64,000 bases of DNA from assembly GCF_019933235.1 (NCBI RefSeq), contig NZ_CP082945.1, positions 6,733,501-6,797,500 of the forward strand, in the 5' to 3' direction. Below are positions 54,376-62,050 of the stretch, one piece after another. Every line of letters begins with the position of its first letter. Within the stretch, counting starts at the first letter, position 1. This stretch comes from Streptomyces angustmyceticus (GTDB taxonomy: Bacteria > Actinomycetota > Actinomycetes > Streptomycetales > Streptomycetaceae). Position numbers and translations under genes: made by a program. The notes below the pieces were generated by a model, which worked only from the letters and a program-made list of their open reading frames with translations, searched no databases and had not been told where the DNA came from.

Positions 54376-55410
54376 GTGATCGTCTGGCTGAACGGCACGT
54401 TCGGTGCGGGCAAGACCACTACGGCTCATGAATTGCTCGACCTGCTTCCCGGAAGCACGCTCTACGACCCCGAACTCCTCGGCAGCGGACTGCGGTTGAT
54501 GCTGCCGGCCAAGCGGTTCGAGGAGGTCGGCAATTTCCAGGACCTGCCGTCCTGGCGGCGGATGGTCGTGGACACCGCCGCGGCCCTGCTCACCGAGGTG
54601 CCGGGACCGCTGGTGACCCCGATGACGCTGCTGCGCCAGGAGTACCGCGACGAGATCTTCGGCGCCCTCGCCGCCCGCCGGATCCCCGTACGGCATGTCC
54701 TGCTGCACGCGGAGGAAACGATCCTGCGGGCCCGGATAGCGGAACGCCAGGACCCTTCGGCGGATGCCGAGGCCACCGCGTCCCTGCGCCGGTGGAGCCT
54801 GGAACACCTGGGCCCGTACGCCGACGCCCTGCCCTGGCTCCAGGGCGACGCCCACGTCGTCGACACCACCCGGCTCACGCCCCGCCAGACCGCCGAACGT
54901 GTCGCCGAGGCCGTCCGCACCGGCGCCGGCGCCTGCGACATCGTGCAGACCCCCGAACCGACCGCCGAGACGCTCGCGGCCGGCGTCCTGCTCTTCGACG
55001 ACCAGGACCGGGTACTGCTCGTCGACCCGACCTACAAGGCCGGCTGGGAGTTCCCCGGCGGCATCGTCGAACGCGGCGAGGCCCCCGCCCACGCCGGCGT
55101 ACGCGAAGTCGCCGAGGAACTCGGCATCGAACTGCCCCGCGCGCCCCGCCTGCTGGTCCTCGACTGGGAAGCCCCCAACCCACCCGGCTACGGCGGCCTG
55201 CGCCTCCTCTACGACGGCGGCACCCTGACCGACGACCGCATCAGCAAACTCCTCCTCCCCGGCGCCGAACTCCGCGAGTGGCGCTTCGCCACGGAGTCCG
55301 AGGCGGAGAAGATGCTGCCCCCCGTACGGTGGAACCGCCTCCACTGGGCCCTGCGGGCGCGGGAGCGGGGTTGTCCGCTCCACCTTGAGGCGGGGGTTCC
55401 CGTGGGGTAG
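54376..55410 (+). CDS. TmrB-like P-loop protein fused to a NUDIX hydrolase
   Basis: 344 residues, two domains. N-terminal (1-185): P-loop GTFGAGKTT (7-15), YDPELLGSGLR and VTPMTLLRQEYRDEIFGAL, in the order and spacing of Bacillus TmrB (tunicamycin resistance) and related ATP-binding proteins. C-terminal (200-330): NUDIX hydrolase with the full box at 229-251 (GGIVERGEAPAHAGVREVAE then ELGI). Both domains look active. The fusion suggests a nucleotide-linked job, for example resistance, or housecleaning of a nucleoside diphosphate derivative. GTG 54376 follows GAGGGGA. Convergent to the M20 gene across structured repeats. Confidence 0.88.
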   Translation: MIVWLNGTFGAGKTTTAHELLDLLPGSTLYDPELLGSGLRLMLPAKRFEEVGNFQDLPSWRRMVVDTAAALLTEVPGPLVTPMTLLRQEYRDEIFGALAARRIPVRHVLLHAEETILRARIAERQDPSADAEATASLRRWSLEHLGPYADALPWLQGDAHVVDTTRLTPRQTAERVAEAVRTGAGACDIVQTPEPTAETLAAGVLLFDDQDRVLLVDPTYKAGWEFPGGIVERGEAPAHAGVREVAEELGIELPRAPRLLVLDWEAPNPPGYGGLRLLYDGGTLTDDRISKLLLPGAELREWRFATESEAEKMLPPVRWNRLHWALRARERGCPLHLEAGVPVG

Positions 55411-55560
55411 CCGAACGTTCCGCTGCGCTTGGCTTTTTTCCCACGTTTTTGGCTTTTCCGCCGTGGGGGTTGGTCGCCGTGTTTCGCCCCGCTGCGCGGG
55501 TGCGCCCTCCGTGGCGCCTGCGGCGGGCGGTGCCGCTGCGCGGGGCTGTTGGGGTGCGGT

Positions 55561-55631
55561 GACGGGCCTGCGCGGGTGGGGTGCCGGACTGCTTCGCTTT
55601 ACGTCCGGCACCCCACCCGCTCCGGCCCGTC
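55561..55631 (+). repeat. Structured repeat element, copy A (71-nt hairpin)
   Basis: Outer stem GACGGGCC/GGCCCGTC (8 bp), 3x3 internal loop, inner perfect 18-bp stem (55572-55589 with 55603-55620) and a 13-base loop TGCTTCGCTTTAC (55590-55602). It lies downstream of the TmrB/NUDIX gene and reads in that gene's direction. Flanking conserved text: CCGCTGCGCGGGGCTGT upstream and CCCCTCCCGTTGAGGGG downstream (itself a small hairpin). See copy B. The whole 55411-56048 gap consists of these repeats plus a central ~110-base unique part without a gene. Confidence 0.85.
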
Positions 55632-55807
55632 CCCTCCCGTTGAGGGGAGGGAAAGAAGGCCGGTGGGGGTGGATCTGGGTGGTCCGGTGCGCGTTGTGGA
55701 CGACGTAGGGAAACGGCCGTGGGCATCGGGAATGGCTGCGGCGCGGGGAATCGGCTGTGATCGACGCCCGCCCCCCCTCACGATCACTTCACTCACTCAC
55801 GGGAGGG

Positions 55808-55878
55808 GACGGGCCGGAGGGGCCTGGTGTGTGGACGTAAAGCGAAGCAGTCCACACACCAGGCCCCGGAGGTCCGTC
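55808..55878 (-). repeat. Structured repeat element, copy B (71-nt hairpin, opposite orientation)
   Basis: Same architecture as copy A on the minus strand, downstream of the M20 peptidase gene: outer 8-bp stem with one G-T type change, 3x3 internal loop, perfect 18-bp inner stem (55819-55836 with 55850-55867), and the identical loop (GTAAAGCGAAGCA on the plus strand, 55837-55849). The inner stem sequence differs from copy A at many positions, yet both strands changed together so that pairing is perfect. Confidence 0.85.
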
Positions 55879-55895
55879 ACCGCACCCACAGCCCC

Positions 55896-56040
55896 GCGCA
55901 GCGGACCCGGCCCGCCGCAGGCGAACAAAGAGAAACCCCCACGGCGGGACAGCCGAAAACGGGGCGAGGCAAAGCGCAGCGAACCGGCCCGCCGCCAGGC
56001 GCAACGGCGAGAAACCCCTGCGGAGGGAGAGCCGAAAACG
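55896..56040 (-). repeat. Two tandem 66-bp modules behind copy B
   Basis: Units 55896-55961 and 55974-56040, separated by 12 bases, share GCGCAGCG at one end, CCGCC-AGGCG in the middle, GAGAAACCCC, and GAGCCGAAAACG/CAGCCGAAAACG at the other end. A related single module lies ahead of copy A (about 55443-55550, inverted). The second unit ends eight bases from the M20 stop codon. Confidence 0.75.
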
Positions 56041-56048
56041 CGACGGAA

Positions 56049-57401
56049 CTACTTCGCGAACCGACGGAGGAACAACGCCTCCGCGAGAGACAGTCGCTCC
56101 AGCTCCCGCGGGGACACGCTCTCGTTGACGGCGTGGATCTGCGCCTCCGGCTCGCTCAAACCGATGAGCAGGATCTCGGCGTCGGGATAGAGCGAAGCCA
56201 ACGTGTTGCAGAGGGGGATGGAGCCGCCCATGCCGGAGGTCTGCATCTCCTCGCCGTCGTAGGCCTCGCGCAGGGCCTCGGCCATGGAGGTGTACGCGGG
56301 GCTGCCGGTGTCGGCGCGGAACGGCTGGCCCTGGCCGATCTGCTCGACGGTGACCCGCGCGCCCCAGGGGGCGGCGCTCTCCAGGTGGGCGGTCAGCAGC
56401 TTCGTGGCCTCGGCGGCGTCCGTGCCCGGGGGCACCCGCAGGCTCACCAGGGCGCGGGCGCCGGCCTGTACGGAGGGGGTGGCGCCGACGACCGGCGGGC
56501 AGTCGATGCCGAGTACCGTGGCGGCCGGACGCGCCCAGATCCGGTCCGCGACCGAGCCGCTGCCGACCAGGCCGACGCCGTCGAGGACCTTGGCGTCCTT
56601 GCGGAAGTCCTCCTCGGCGTACTGCAGGCCCTCCCAGGAGGCGTCCGCGGCCAGTCCGTTGACGGTGGTCGAGCCGTCCTCGGCGCGCAGCGAGTCCAGG
56701 ATGCGGATCAGCGCCGCCAGCGCGTCGGGGGCCGCGCCGCCGAACTGGCCGGAGTGCAGGTTGCCCTCCAGGGTGTCGACCTGGACCCGGACGAGCGTCA
56801 TCCCGCGCAGCGTCGCGGTCACGGTCGGCAGCCCGACCCGGAAGTTTCCGGTGTCGCCGATGACGATGGCGTCCGCGGCCAGCAGCTCGGGGTGGGCCTC
56901 GGCGTAGCGCTCCAGGCCGCCGGTGCCCTGCTCCTCCGAACCCTCCACGATCACCTTGACGTTGACCGGGACCCCGCCGTGCTCCTTGAGCGCGCGCAGC
57001 GCCGTCAGATGCATGATCAGGCCGCCCTTGCAGTCGGCCGCGCCGCGCCCGTACCAGCGGCCGTCGCGCTCGGTGAGTTCGAAGGGCGGGGAGAGCCAGG
57101 CGGACTCGTCCAGCGGCGGCTGCACGTCGTAGTGGGCGTACAGCAGCACCGTGGGGGCGCCGGCCGGGCCGGGCAGGAAGCCGTACACGGACTGGGTGCC
57201 GTCGGGGGTGTCCAGCAGCGCCACGTCCTGGAAGCCGTCCGCCCGCAGTGCCTCGACGATCCAGCCCGCGGCGGCCTCGCACTCGCTCCGGGGGAACTGG
57301 TCGGGGTCCGCGACCGACTTGAAGGCCACCAGTTCGGCCAGCTCGGCCCTGGCGCGGGGCTGCAACGCGGCGACGGTACGTGCGAGCGGGCTGTCAGACA
57401 T
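56049..57401 (-). CDS. M20-family metallodipeptidase
   Basis: 450 residues. Zinc ligands: His90 and bridging Asp123 (YAHYDVQPP; RGAADCKGG), catalytic Glu156 with Glu157 (VEGSEEQGTGG), plus Asp in VIGDTGN and the late His in QIHAVNESV. The insert at about 200-320 is the M20 dimerisation domain. It fits the dipeptidase/CNDP-like group (long M20 with LLYAHYDVQP), hydrolysing dipeptides or acylated amino acids in the cytosol. It diverges from the geranylgeranyl-reductase-family gene across a 177-base region with a hairpin. Confidence 0.95.
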   Translation of the reverse strand: MSDSPLARTVAALQPRARAELAELVAFKSVADPDQFPRSECEAAAGWIVEALRADGFQDVALLDTPDGTQSVYGFLPGPAGAPTVLLYAHYDVQPPLDESAWLSPPFELTERDGRWYGRGAADCKGGLIMHLTALRALKEHGGVPVNVKVIVEGSEEQGTGGLERYAEAHPELLAADAIVIGDTGNFRVGLPTVTATLRGMTLVRVQVDTLEGNLHSGQFGGAAPDALAALIRILDSLRAEDGSTTVNGLAADASWEGLQYAEEDFRKDAKVLDGVGLVGSGSVADRIWARPAATVLGIDCPPVVGATPSVQAGARALVSLRVPPGTDAAEATKLLTAHLESAAPWGARVTVEQIGQGQPFRADTGSPAYTSMAEALREAYDGEEMQTSGMGGSIPLCNTLASLYPDAEILLIGLSEPEAQIHAVNESVSPRELERLSLAEALFLRRFAK

Positions 57402-57438
57402 GGAACGCTCCTTGTGGGCGCGACGTTGTGCGTACGGG

Positions 57439-57463
57439 CCGTCCGGCCTCGTGAGCCGGACGG
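57439..57463. promoter_or_regulatory. Inverted repeat in divergent promoter region
   Basis: CCGTCCGGC (57439-57447), loop CTCGTGA, GCCGGACGG (57455-57463), flanked by CGTACG on each side (57431 and 57470). Located between the divergent M20 and reductase-family genes; either an operator or a leader hairpin of the M20 message. Confidence 0.5.
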
Positions 57464-57578
57464 GCCGGACGTACGGGCATCAGTGCCCCCGATCTTCCCA
57501 CAGGCCCCTTGCGCAACAGCGGCCCGTAGGATGCGGGCGGTACGCGCAGCCAGGCATCGGACGGGAGCAGAAGCACAG

Positions 57579-58784
57579 GTGAGCAGCGAGCACGCAGCCG
57601 AGGACAACCAGCAGGTGTGGGACGTCGTGGTGGTGGGTGCGGGGCCTGCGGGCGCCTCGGCCGCGCATGCCGCGGCCTGTACGGGGCGCCGGGTGTTGCT
57701 CCTGGAGAAGGCGGAGCTCCCGCGCTACAAGACCTGTGGCGGCGGCATCATCGGGCCGTCGCGGGACGCGCTGCCGCCGGGCTTCGAGCTGCCGCTGCGG
57801 GACCGGGTGCACGCGGTGACGTTCTCGCTGAACGGCCGGCTGACCCGCACCCGCCGTTCCAGGAGCATGCTGTTCGGGCTGATCAACCGCCCCGACTTCG
57901 ACGCGCGGCTGGTCGAGTCGGCCCAGGACGCGGGCGCGACGGTCCGTACGGGCGTCACGGTCTCGCGGGTGGAGCAGCACGGCGCCGAGGTGCCCGACCG
58001 GCGGACCGTCGCGGTGGTGCTGGGCGACGGCGAGGTGGTGCTGGCGCGCGCCGTGGTCGGCGCGGACGGCAGCGCGGGCCGGATAGGAGCCCATGTCGGG
58101 GTCAAGGTCGACCAGGTCGACCTCGGGCTGGAGGCGGAGATCCCGGTTCCGGCGTCGGTCGCCGAGGACTGGGCGGGCCGGGTGCTCATCGACTGGGGCC
58201 CGATCCCCGGCAGCTACGGCTGGGTCTTCCCCAAGGGCGACACCCTCACCGTCGGCGTCATCTCCGCACGGGGCGAGGGCGCCGCGACCAAGCGCTATCT
58301 GGAGGACTTCATCGGGCGGCTGGGCCTCGCCGGTTTCGAGCCGAGCATCTCGTCCGGGCATCTGACGCGCTGCCGCGCGGACGACTCTCCACTGTCCCGC
58401 GGCCGGGTGCTGGTGTGCGGCGACGCGGCCGGGCTGCTGGAGCCGTGGACGCGGGAGGGCATCTCCTTCGCGCTGCGCTCGGGGCGGCTCGCGGGGGAGT
58501 GGGCGGTGCGCGTCTCCGAGGCCCATGACGCGGTGGACGCCCGCCGCCAGGCACTCAACTACGCCTTCGCCATCAAGGCGGGCCTCGGCGTGGAGATGGG
58601 GGTGGGGCGGCAGATGCTCAAGGTCTTCTCGCGCCGCCCCGGTGTGCTGCACGCCGCGATCACCGGTTTCCGCCCGGCCTGGCAGGCCTTTGCGAAGATC
58701 ACCCGCGGGACGACCACCCTGGCCGAGATCGTCCGTACCCACTCGATGGCCCGCCGGGCGCTGGAGGCGATGAACCGGGGGTGA
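57579..58784 (+). CDS. Geranylgeranyl-reductase-family FAD oxidoreductase
   Basis: 401 residues. FAD motif VVVVGAGPAGASAAHAAACT near residue 18, then LPRYKTCGGGIIGPSRDALP, a stretch diagnostic of the ChlP/digeranylgeranyl reductase family, and GRVLVCGDAAGLLEPWTREG near 285-305. Such enzymes saturate isoprenoid double bonds; in actinobacteria a member reduces the menaquinone side chain, so a quinone or carotenoid substrate is possible. GTG 57579 gives the N-terminal length seen in streptomycete relatives; an upstream in-frame ATG at about 57531 exists but codon bias begins here. Confidence 0.92.
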   Translation: MSSEHAAEDNQQVWDVVVVGAGPAGASAAHAAACTGRRVLLLEKAELPRYKTCGGGIIGPSRDALPPGFELPLRDRVHAVTFSLNGRLTRTRRSRSMLFGLINRPDFDARLVESAQDAGATVRTGVTVSRVEQHGAEVPDRRTVAVVLGDGEVVLARAVVGADGSAGRIGAHVGVKVDQVDLGLEAEIPVPASVAEDWAGRVLIDWGPIPGSYGWVFPKGDTLTVGVISARGEGAATKRYLEDFIGRLGLAGFEPSISSGHLTRCRADDSPLSRGRVLVCGDAAGLLEPWTREGISFALRSGRLAGEWAVRVSEAHDAVDARRQALNYAFAIKAGLGVEMGVGRQMLKVFSRRPGVLHAAITGFRPAWQAFAKITRGTTTLAEIVRTHSMARRALEAMNRG

Positions 58785-58827
58785 GGCGGGGCGGCCGTCC
58801 CCCGGACCGTGGCGCGCGCGGCCTGCC

Positions 58828-58849
58828 CCGTACGCCCCGGGGAGTACGG
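58828..58849 (+). promoter_or_regulatory. 22-bp near-perfect palindrome before the two-component genes
   Basis: CCGTACGCCCC and GGGGAGTACGG are complementary except for one base, 57 bases before the histidine kinase start. A likely operator, perhaps of the paired response regulator (autoregulation). Confidence 0.5.
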
Positions 58850-58905
58850 CGGAGCACCGCGCCGGGCTGACGCCGCCGGGCCCCGCCGCGGTCTAGCGTG
58901 ACGGC

Positions 58906-60201
58906 ATGGAGCACCACGCATGGCCGCCGGGGGCGCGGCGCCGCCCCGGCACGGCCCGGGAGCGGTGGCTGCCGTCCCCGGCCGGGGACGCCGGGAGCCG
59001 GTCCGGGCTGCCGTGGCTCTCGACGCTCGCCGTGACGGTCTTCGTGCTGGTCGGCTCCGGTTTCGCCGGGCACGACCAGCCGGGCCGCGTCCCGCTGGAC
59101 GGCTTCGCCCGCGCGCTGCTGGTCGTGGGCGCGGCCCTGCTGCTGTTCCGGCACCGCTGCCCGCGCACCGTCGCCGTCGGCACCGCCGTCACCACCGCGG
59201 TCTACCTCGCGGCCGGCTATCCGTACGGCCCGGTCTTCGTCACCCTCGCGTTCGGCGCCTTCGCGGCGATCGTCGCCGGGTACCGCGGGGTCGCCTGGTG
59301 CGCGCTGGGCGGGGTGTGGGTCTGTCACGTCCTGGTGGCCTACTGGCTCTACCGGTGGCTGCCGCCCCCGCACGACGGGCCCGCCCCCTGGGAGCAGGAG
59401 TTCTTCGTCCTGGCCTGGGTGGTGGCCGTGGTGGCCCTGTCCGAGCTGGCCCGGGTGCGCCGCGAGCAGCTCGCGCGGGCGCGGGCCGAACGGGCCGCCG
59501 CGGAGCGCCGCAGGGCGGACGAGGAGCGGCTGCGGATCGCCCGCGAGCTGCACGACGTCCTCGCCCACAGCATCTCCGTCATCAACGTCCAGGCGGGCAT
59601 GGGCCTGGCACTGCTCGACAGCGACCCGGAGCAGGCGCGGTCCGCGCTGACCACCATCAAGGACGCGAGCAAGGAGGCGCTCGGCGAGGTCCGCCAGGTC
59701 CTCGACACCCTGCGCGCCCCGGGGGACGCCCCGCGCTCCCCGGCCCCCGGCCTGGACCGGCTGCCCGAACTCACCGAGCAGGCCCGAAGCGCCGGACTCG
59801 CCGTGGAGGTCACCACCGAGGGCGCCCCCGCGACCCTGGCGCCCGGCACCGATCTCGCCGCCTTCCGCATCGTCCAGGAAGCGCTCACCAACGTCGTCCG
59901 GCACTCCGGCTCGCGCACCGCCCGGGTGCTGCTCATCCATGCGCCCGGCGCGCTGGAGATCAGGGTCGACGACGACGGGCCGGCGACCGCGGCCGCGGTC
60001 GGCCCGGCCGGCGGCGGCAACGGCCTGGTCGGCATGCGGGAGCGGGCCGCCGCGCTGGGTGGCACGGTGGAGGCGGGCCCGCGCCCGGACGGCGGTTTCC
60101 GGGTACGGGCCCGGATCCCGCTGCCCGGGACGCCCGACCCGGGCCGGGCTGGGCCGGACGCGGATACGGTGCTCCCGGCCGATACCGAGGAGGAGTCGTG
60201 A
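58906..60201 (+). CDS. Sensor histidine kinase (NarL/DesK-type, HisKA_3)
   Basis: 431 residues. Four to five membrane helices between about 38 and 180 and no large extracellular domain, so it may sense membrane state. A basic coiled-coil (182-210) leads to the HisKA_3 dimerisation motif RIARELHDVLAHSISVINVQ with phosphoacceptor His216, and a HATPase_c domain with N-box EALTNVVRHSG and G-box GGGNGLVGMRERAAALGG. The GTG of the response regulator overlaps its stop (GTGA). The signal is unknown. Confidence 0.95.
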   Translation: MEHHAWPPGARRRPGTARERWLPSPAGDAGSRSGLPWLSTLAVTVFVLVGSGFAGHDQPGRVPLDGFARALLVVGAALLLFRHRCPRTVAVGTAVTTAVYLAAGYPYGPVFVTLAFGAFAAIVAGYRGVAWCALGGVWVCHVLVAYWLYRWLPPPHDGPAPWEQEFFVLAWVVAVVALSELARVRREQLARARAERAAAERRRADEERLRIARELHDVLAHSISVINVQAGMGLALLDSDPEQARSALTTIKDASKEALGEVRQVLDTLRAPGDAPRSPAPGLDRLPELTEQARSAGLAVEVTTEGAPATLAPGTDLAAFRIVQEALTNVVRHSGSRTARVLLIHAPGALEIRVDDDGPATAAAVGPAGGGNGLVGMRERAAALGGTVEAGPRPDGGFRVRARIPLPGTPDPGRAGPDADTVLPADTEEES

Positions 60202-60863
60202 TCCGGGTACTGCTCGCCGACGACCAGCTGCTGGTCCGGGCCGGGTTCAAGGCGCTGCTGGACGCCCAGCCCGATATCGAGGTGGTCGCCGAGGCCGGGG
60301 ACGGGCAGCAGGCGCTGGCGGCGGTCCGTGCGCACCGCCCGGACCTCGTCCTGATGGACATCCGGATGCCGGTGCTGGACGGCCTGGTCGCCACCCGACG
60401 GATCACCGGGGACCCGCGGCTGCCGGAGGTGAAGGTGGTCATGCTGACCACCTTCGAGCTGGACGAGTACGTCTTCGAGGCGCTCCGCTCCGGCGCCTCC
60501 GGGTTCCTGGTCAAGGACACCGAACCGGAGGAGCTGGTGCGGGCCGTGCGCGCGGTCGTGGCCGGTGACGCGCTGCTCTCGCCGGGCGTCACCCGCCGCC
60601 TGATCGCCGAGTTCGCGGCCCGCTCCAAGGAACCCGCCGCGGCGGACGCGCTGTCCGCGCTGACCGAGCGGGAGCGCGAGGTGATGGCGCTGGTCGGCAT
60701 CGGCCTGTCCAACGAGGAGATCGCCCGCCGGCTGGTCGTCAGCCCGCTCACCGCCAAGACCCATGTCAGCCGCACCATGGTCAAACTGGGCGCCCGCGAC
60801 CGCGCCCAACTCGTCGTCCTGGCCTACGAGTCGGGTTTGGTGCGGCCCGGCTGGCTGGGCTGA
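60198..60863 (+). CDS. LuxR/NarL-family response regulator
   Basis: 221 residues. Receiver domain with Asp8/Asp9, phosphoacceptor Asp54 (LVLMDIRMP), Thr84 and Lys106 (GFLVKDTEP); C-terminal LuxR HTH (LTEREREVMALVGIGLSNEE then IARRLVVSPLTAKTHVSRTM). Phosphorylated by the upstream kinase, it binds DNA as a dimer. The last 40 bases overlap, on the other strand, the end of the DUF6332 gene, so the two messages are complementary at their 3' ends. Confidence 0.96.
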   Translation: MIRVLLADDQLLVRAGFKALLDAQPDIEVVAEAGDGQQALAAVRAHRPDLVLMDIRMPVLDGLVATRRITGDPRLPEVKVVMLTTFELDEYVFEALRSGASGFLVKDTEPEELVRAVRAVVAGDALLSPGVTRRLIAEFAARSKEPAAADALSALTEREREVMALVGIGLSNEEIARRLVVSPLTAKTHVSRTMVKLGARDRAQLVVLAYESGLVRPGWLG

Positions 60864-61135
60864 GACCAGACGACGTCCGCGGGGGACGGACCGGTCCCCG
60901 GCCGGCCGGGCAGGCGCCGGAGCACCCGCACCACCCGCACACCGCACAGCAGTCCGCCGAGGGCCTCGCTCACCGTGAGCCACGGACCGCGCCACGGGCC
61001 CGGGAGCCCGCCCCACAGCGCCACGCCGCCCAGCGCCAGGAACCCCACAACGCCCAGAAAAGCGCCGCTGACCAGGGCGAACATGATCTCGACGGTGAGG
61101 GCGTCCCGTTCGGCCCGGGTACGGCTGGGTGACAT
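60824..61135 (-). CDS. DUF6332-like small membrane protein
   Basis: 103 residues with two transmembrane helices (about 18-42, FALVSGAFLGVVGFLALGGV; and 53-70). The start TRAERDALTVEIMFALVSG matches what I remember of DUF6332 in Streptomyces. Function unknown. No ribosome site is evident upstream of the ATG. It overlaps the response regulator gene tail-to-tail by 40 bases. Confidence 0.7.
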   Translation of the reverse strand: MSPSRTRAERDALTVEIMFALVSGAFLGVVGFLALGGVALWGGLPGPWRGPWLTVSEALGGLLCGVRVVRVLRRLPGRPGTGPSPADVVWSQPSQPGRTKPDS

Positions 61136-61171
61136 CCCGCCAGTCTTCCAGGCCGTGCCCCCTTCGGTCCG

Positions 61172-61945
61172 TCAGATGCCGGAACGCTCCCGCCACAGCT
61201 GGGCCAGCGACTCCTCACCGGTGATCGTCATCGCGTCCCAGGGCAGCCGGTTCCACAGCGCGAGGTAGAGCTCCTCGGCCCGGCCCTCGATCGTGCAGTC
61301 CGCGGGCCCGGCGGCGTCCGGTCCGTCGGCGCCGGCCTCCGGGGCGGTGCGCACCGTGTGCGGCGGCGCCTCGGTGAGGTGCACGGTCCAGTCGGCGCCG
61401 GGGGCGTCGGTCGCGCGCAGCCGCAGCGTGCGGGGGACGTCGGTCCGCAGCCGGCTGCGGTCGCGGGCGTGAAAGCCCGTCAGGAGTTCGTCGATCCCGT
61501 CGGCCGCGAAGGCGGAGGGGAGCGGGGTCAGGGAGGCACCGGCCGCCTGCTGCGCGTCGACGCGGTGCACCGAGGTCTCGTGCGCCTGCCGGCGGGCCCA
61601 GAACGCGAGCGGGGACGGGGCGGGCAGGAACGTCCAGGCCGACAGGCCCTGCGGGGCGGAGTGCAGCGCCAGGACGAGGTGGTGATGGCCCTCGCGCAGC
61701 CAGGACACGAGGTCGTCGTCGGGCAGCTCCGGGGCCTCGGGCGGCGGGCCGGGCTGCTGTGCGCCCTGCTTCACGAAATCCGTCGCCCAGCGGTGGATCC
61801 GCCCGATGTGGGTGACCAGATCCCGCACCCGCCACTCCGGACAGGCCGGAATGCGGGCATCCGGTCCCGCTTCCTCGGCGGCGTCGGCAAGCAGGCTGCC
61901 GTCCAGTCGCAGCGTTTCGACGAACTCAGTGATCTCCATGGTCAT
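61172..61945 (-). CDS. Maleylpyruvate-isomerase-family (mycothiol-dependent) protein
   Basis: 257 residues. N-terminal DinB-like four-helix metal-binding domain with CPEWRVRDLVTHIGRIHRWA and the hallmark HETSVHRVDAQQA, whose Glu and His ligate metal; a C-terminal alpha/beta domain follows (about 175-257). Family members use mycothiol as cofactor or act as thiol transferases. ATG 61945 is used; ATG 61939 (MEITEF) is equally possible, as neither has a ribosome site. Separated by 36 bases from the DUF6332 gene upstream. Confidence 0.88.
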   Translation of the reverse strand: MTMEITEFVETLRLDGSLLADAAEEAGPDARIPACPEWRVRDLVTHIGRIHRWATDFVKQGAQQPGPPPEAPELPDDDLVSWLREGHHHLVLALHSAPQGLSAWTFLPAPSPLAFWARRQAHETSVHRVDAQQAAGASLTPLPSAFAADGIDELLTGFHARDRSRLRTDVPRTLRLRATDAPGADWTVHLTEAPPHTVRTAPEAGADGPDAAGPADCTIEGRAEELYLALWNRLPWDAMTITGEESLAQLWRERSGI

Positions 61946-62050
61946 GAGTGTGCCAGCCGGTACCGACAACGGATCCGCGCGGGTCGGGGCGCCCGCCCGG
62001 CACCGGGGACGGGCGGAGCGGCGTACGCGCGAGGCCGCCCGCCGGCCGCC

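Noticed and set aside
55827..57578. Upstream in-frame extension of the geranylgeranyl-reductase-family gene by over 580 codons
   Set aside because: It runs antisense through the M20 gene and the repeats; codon bias and the FAD motif start only at 57579.
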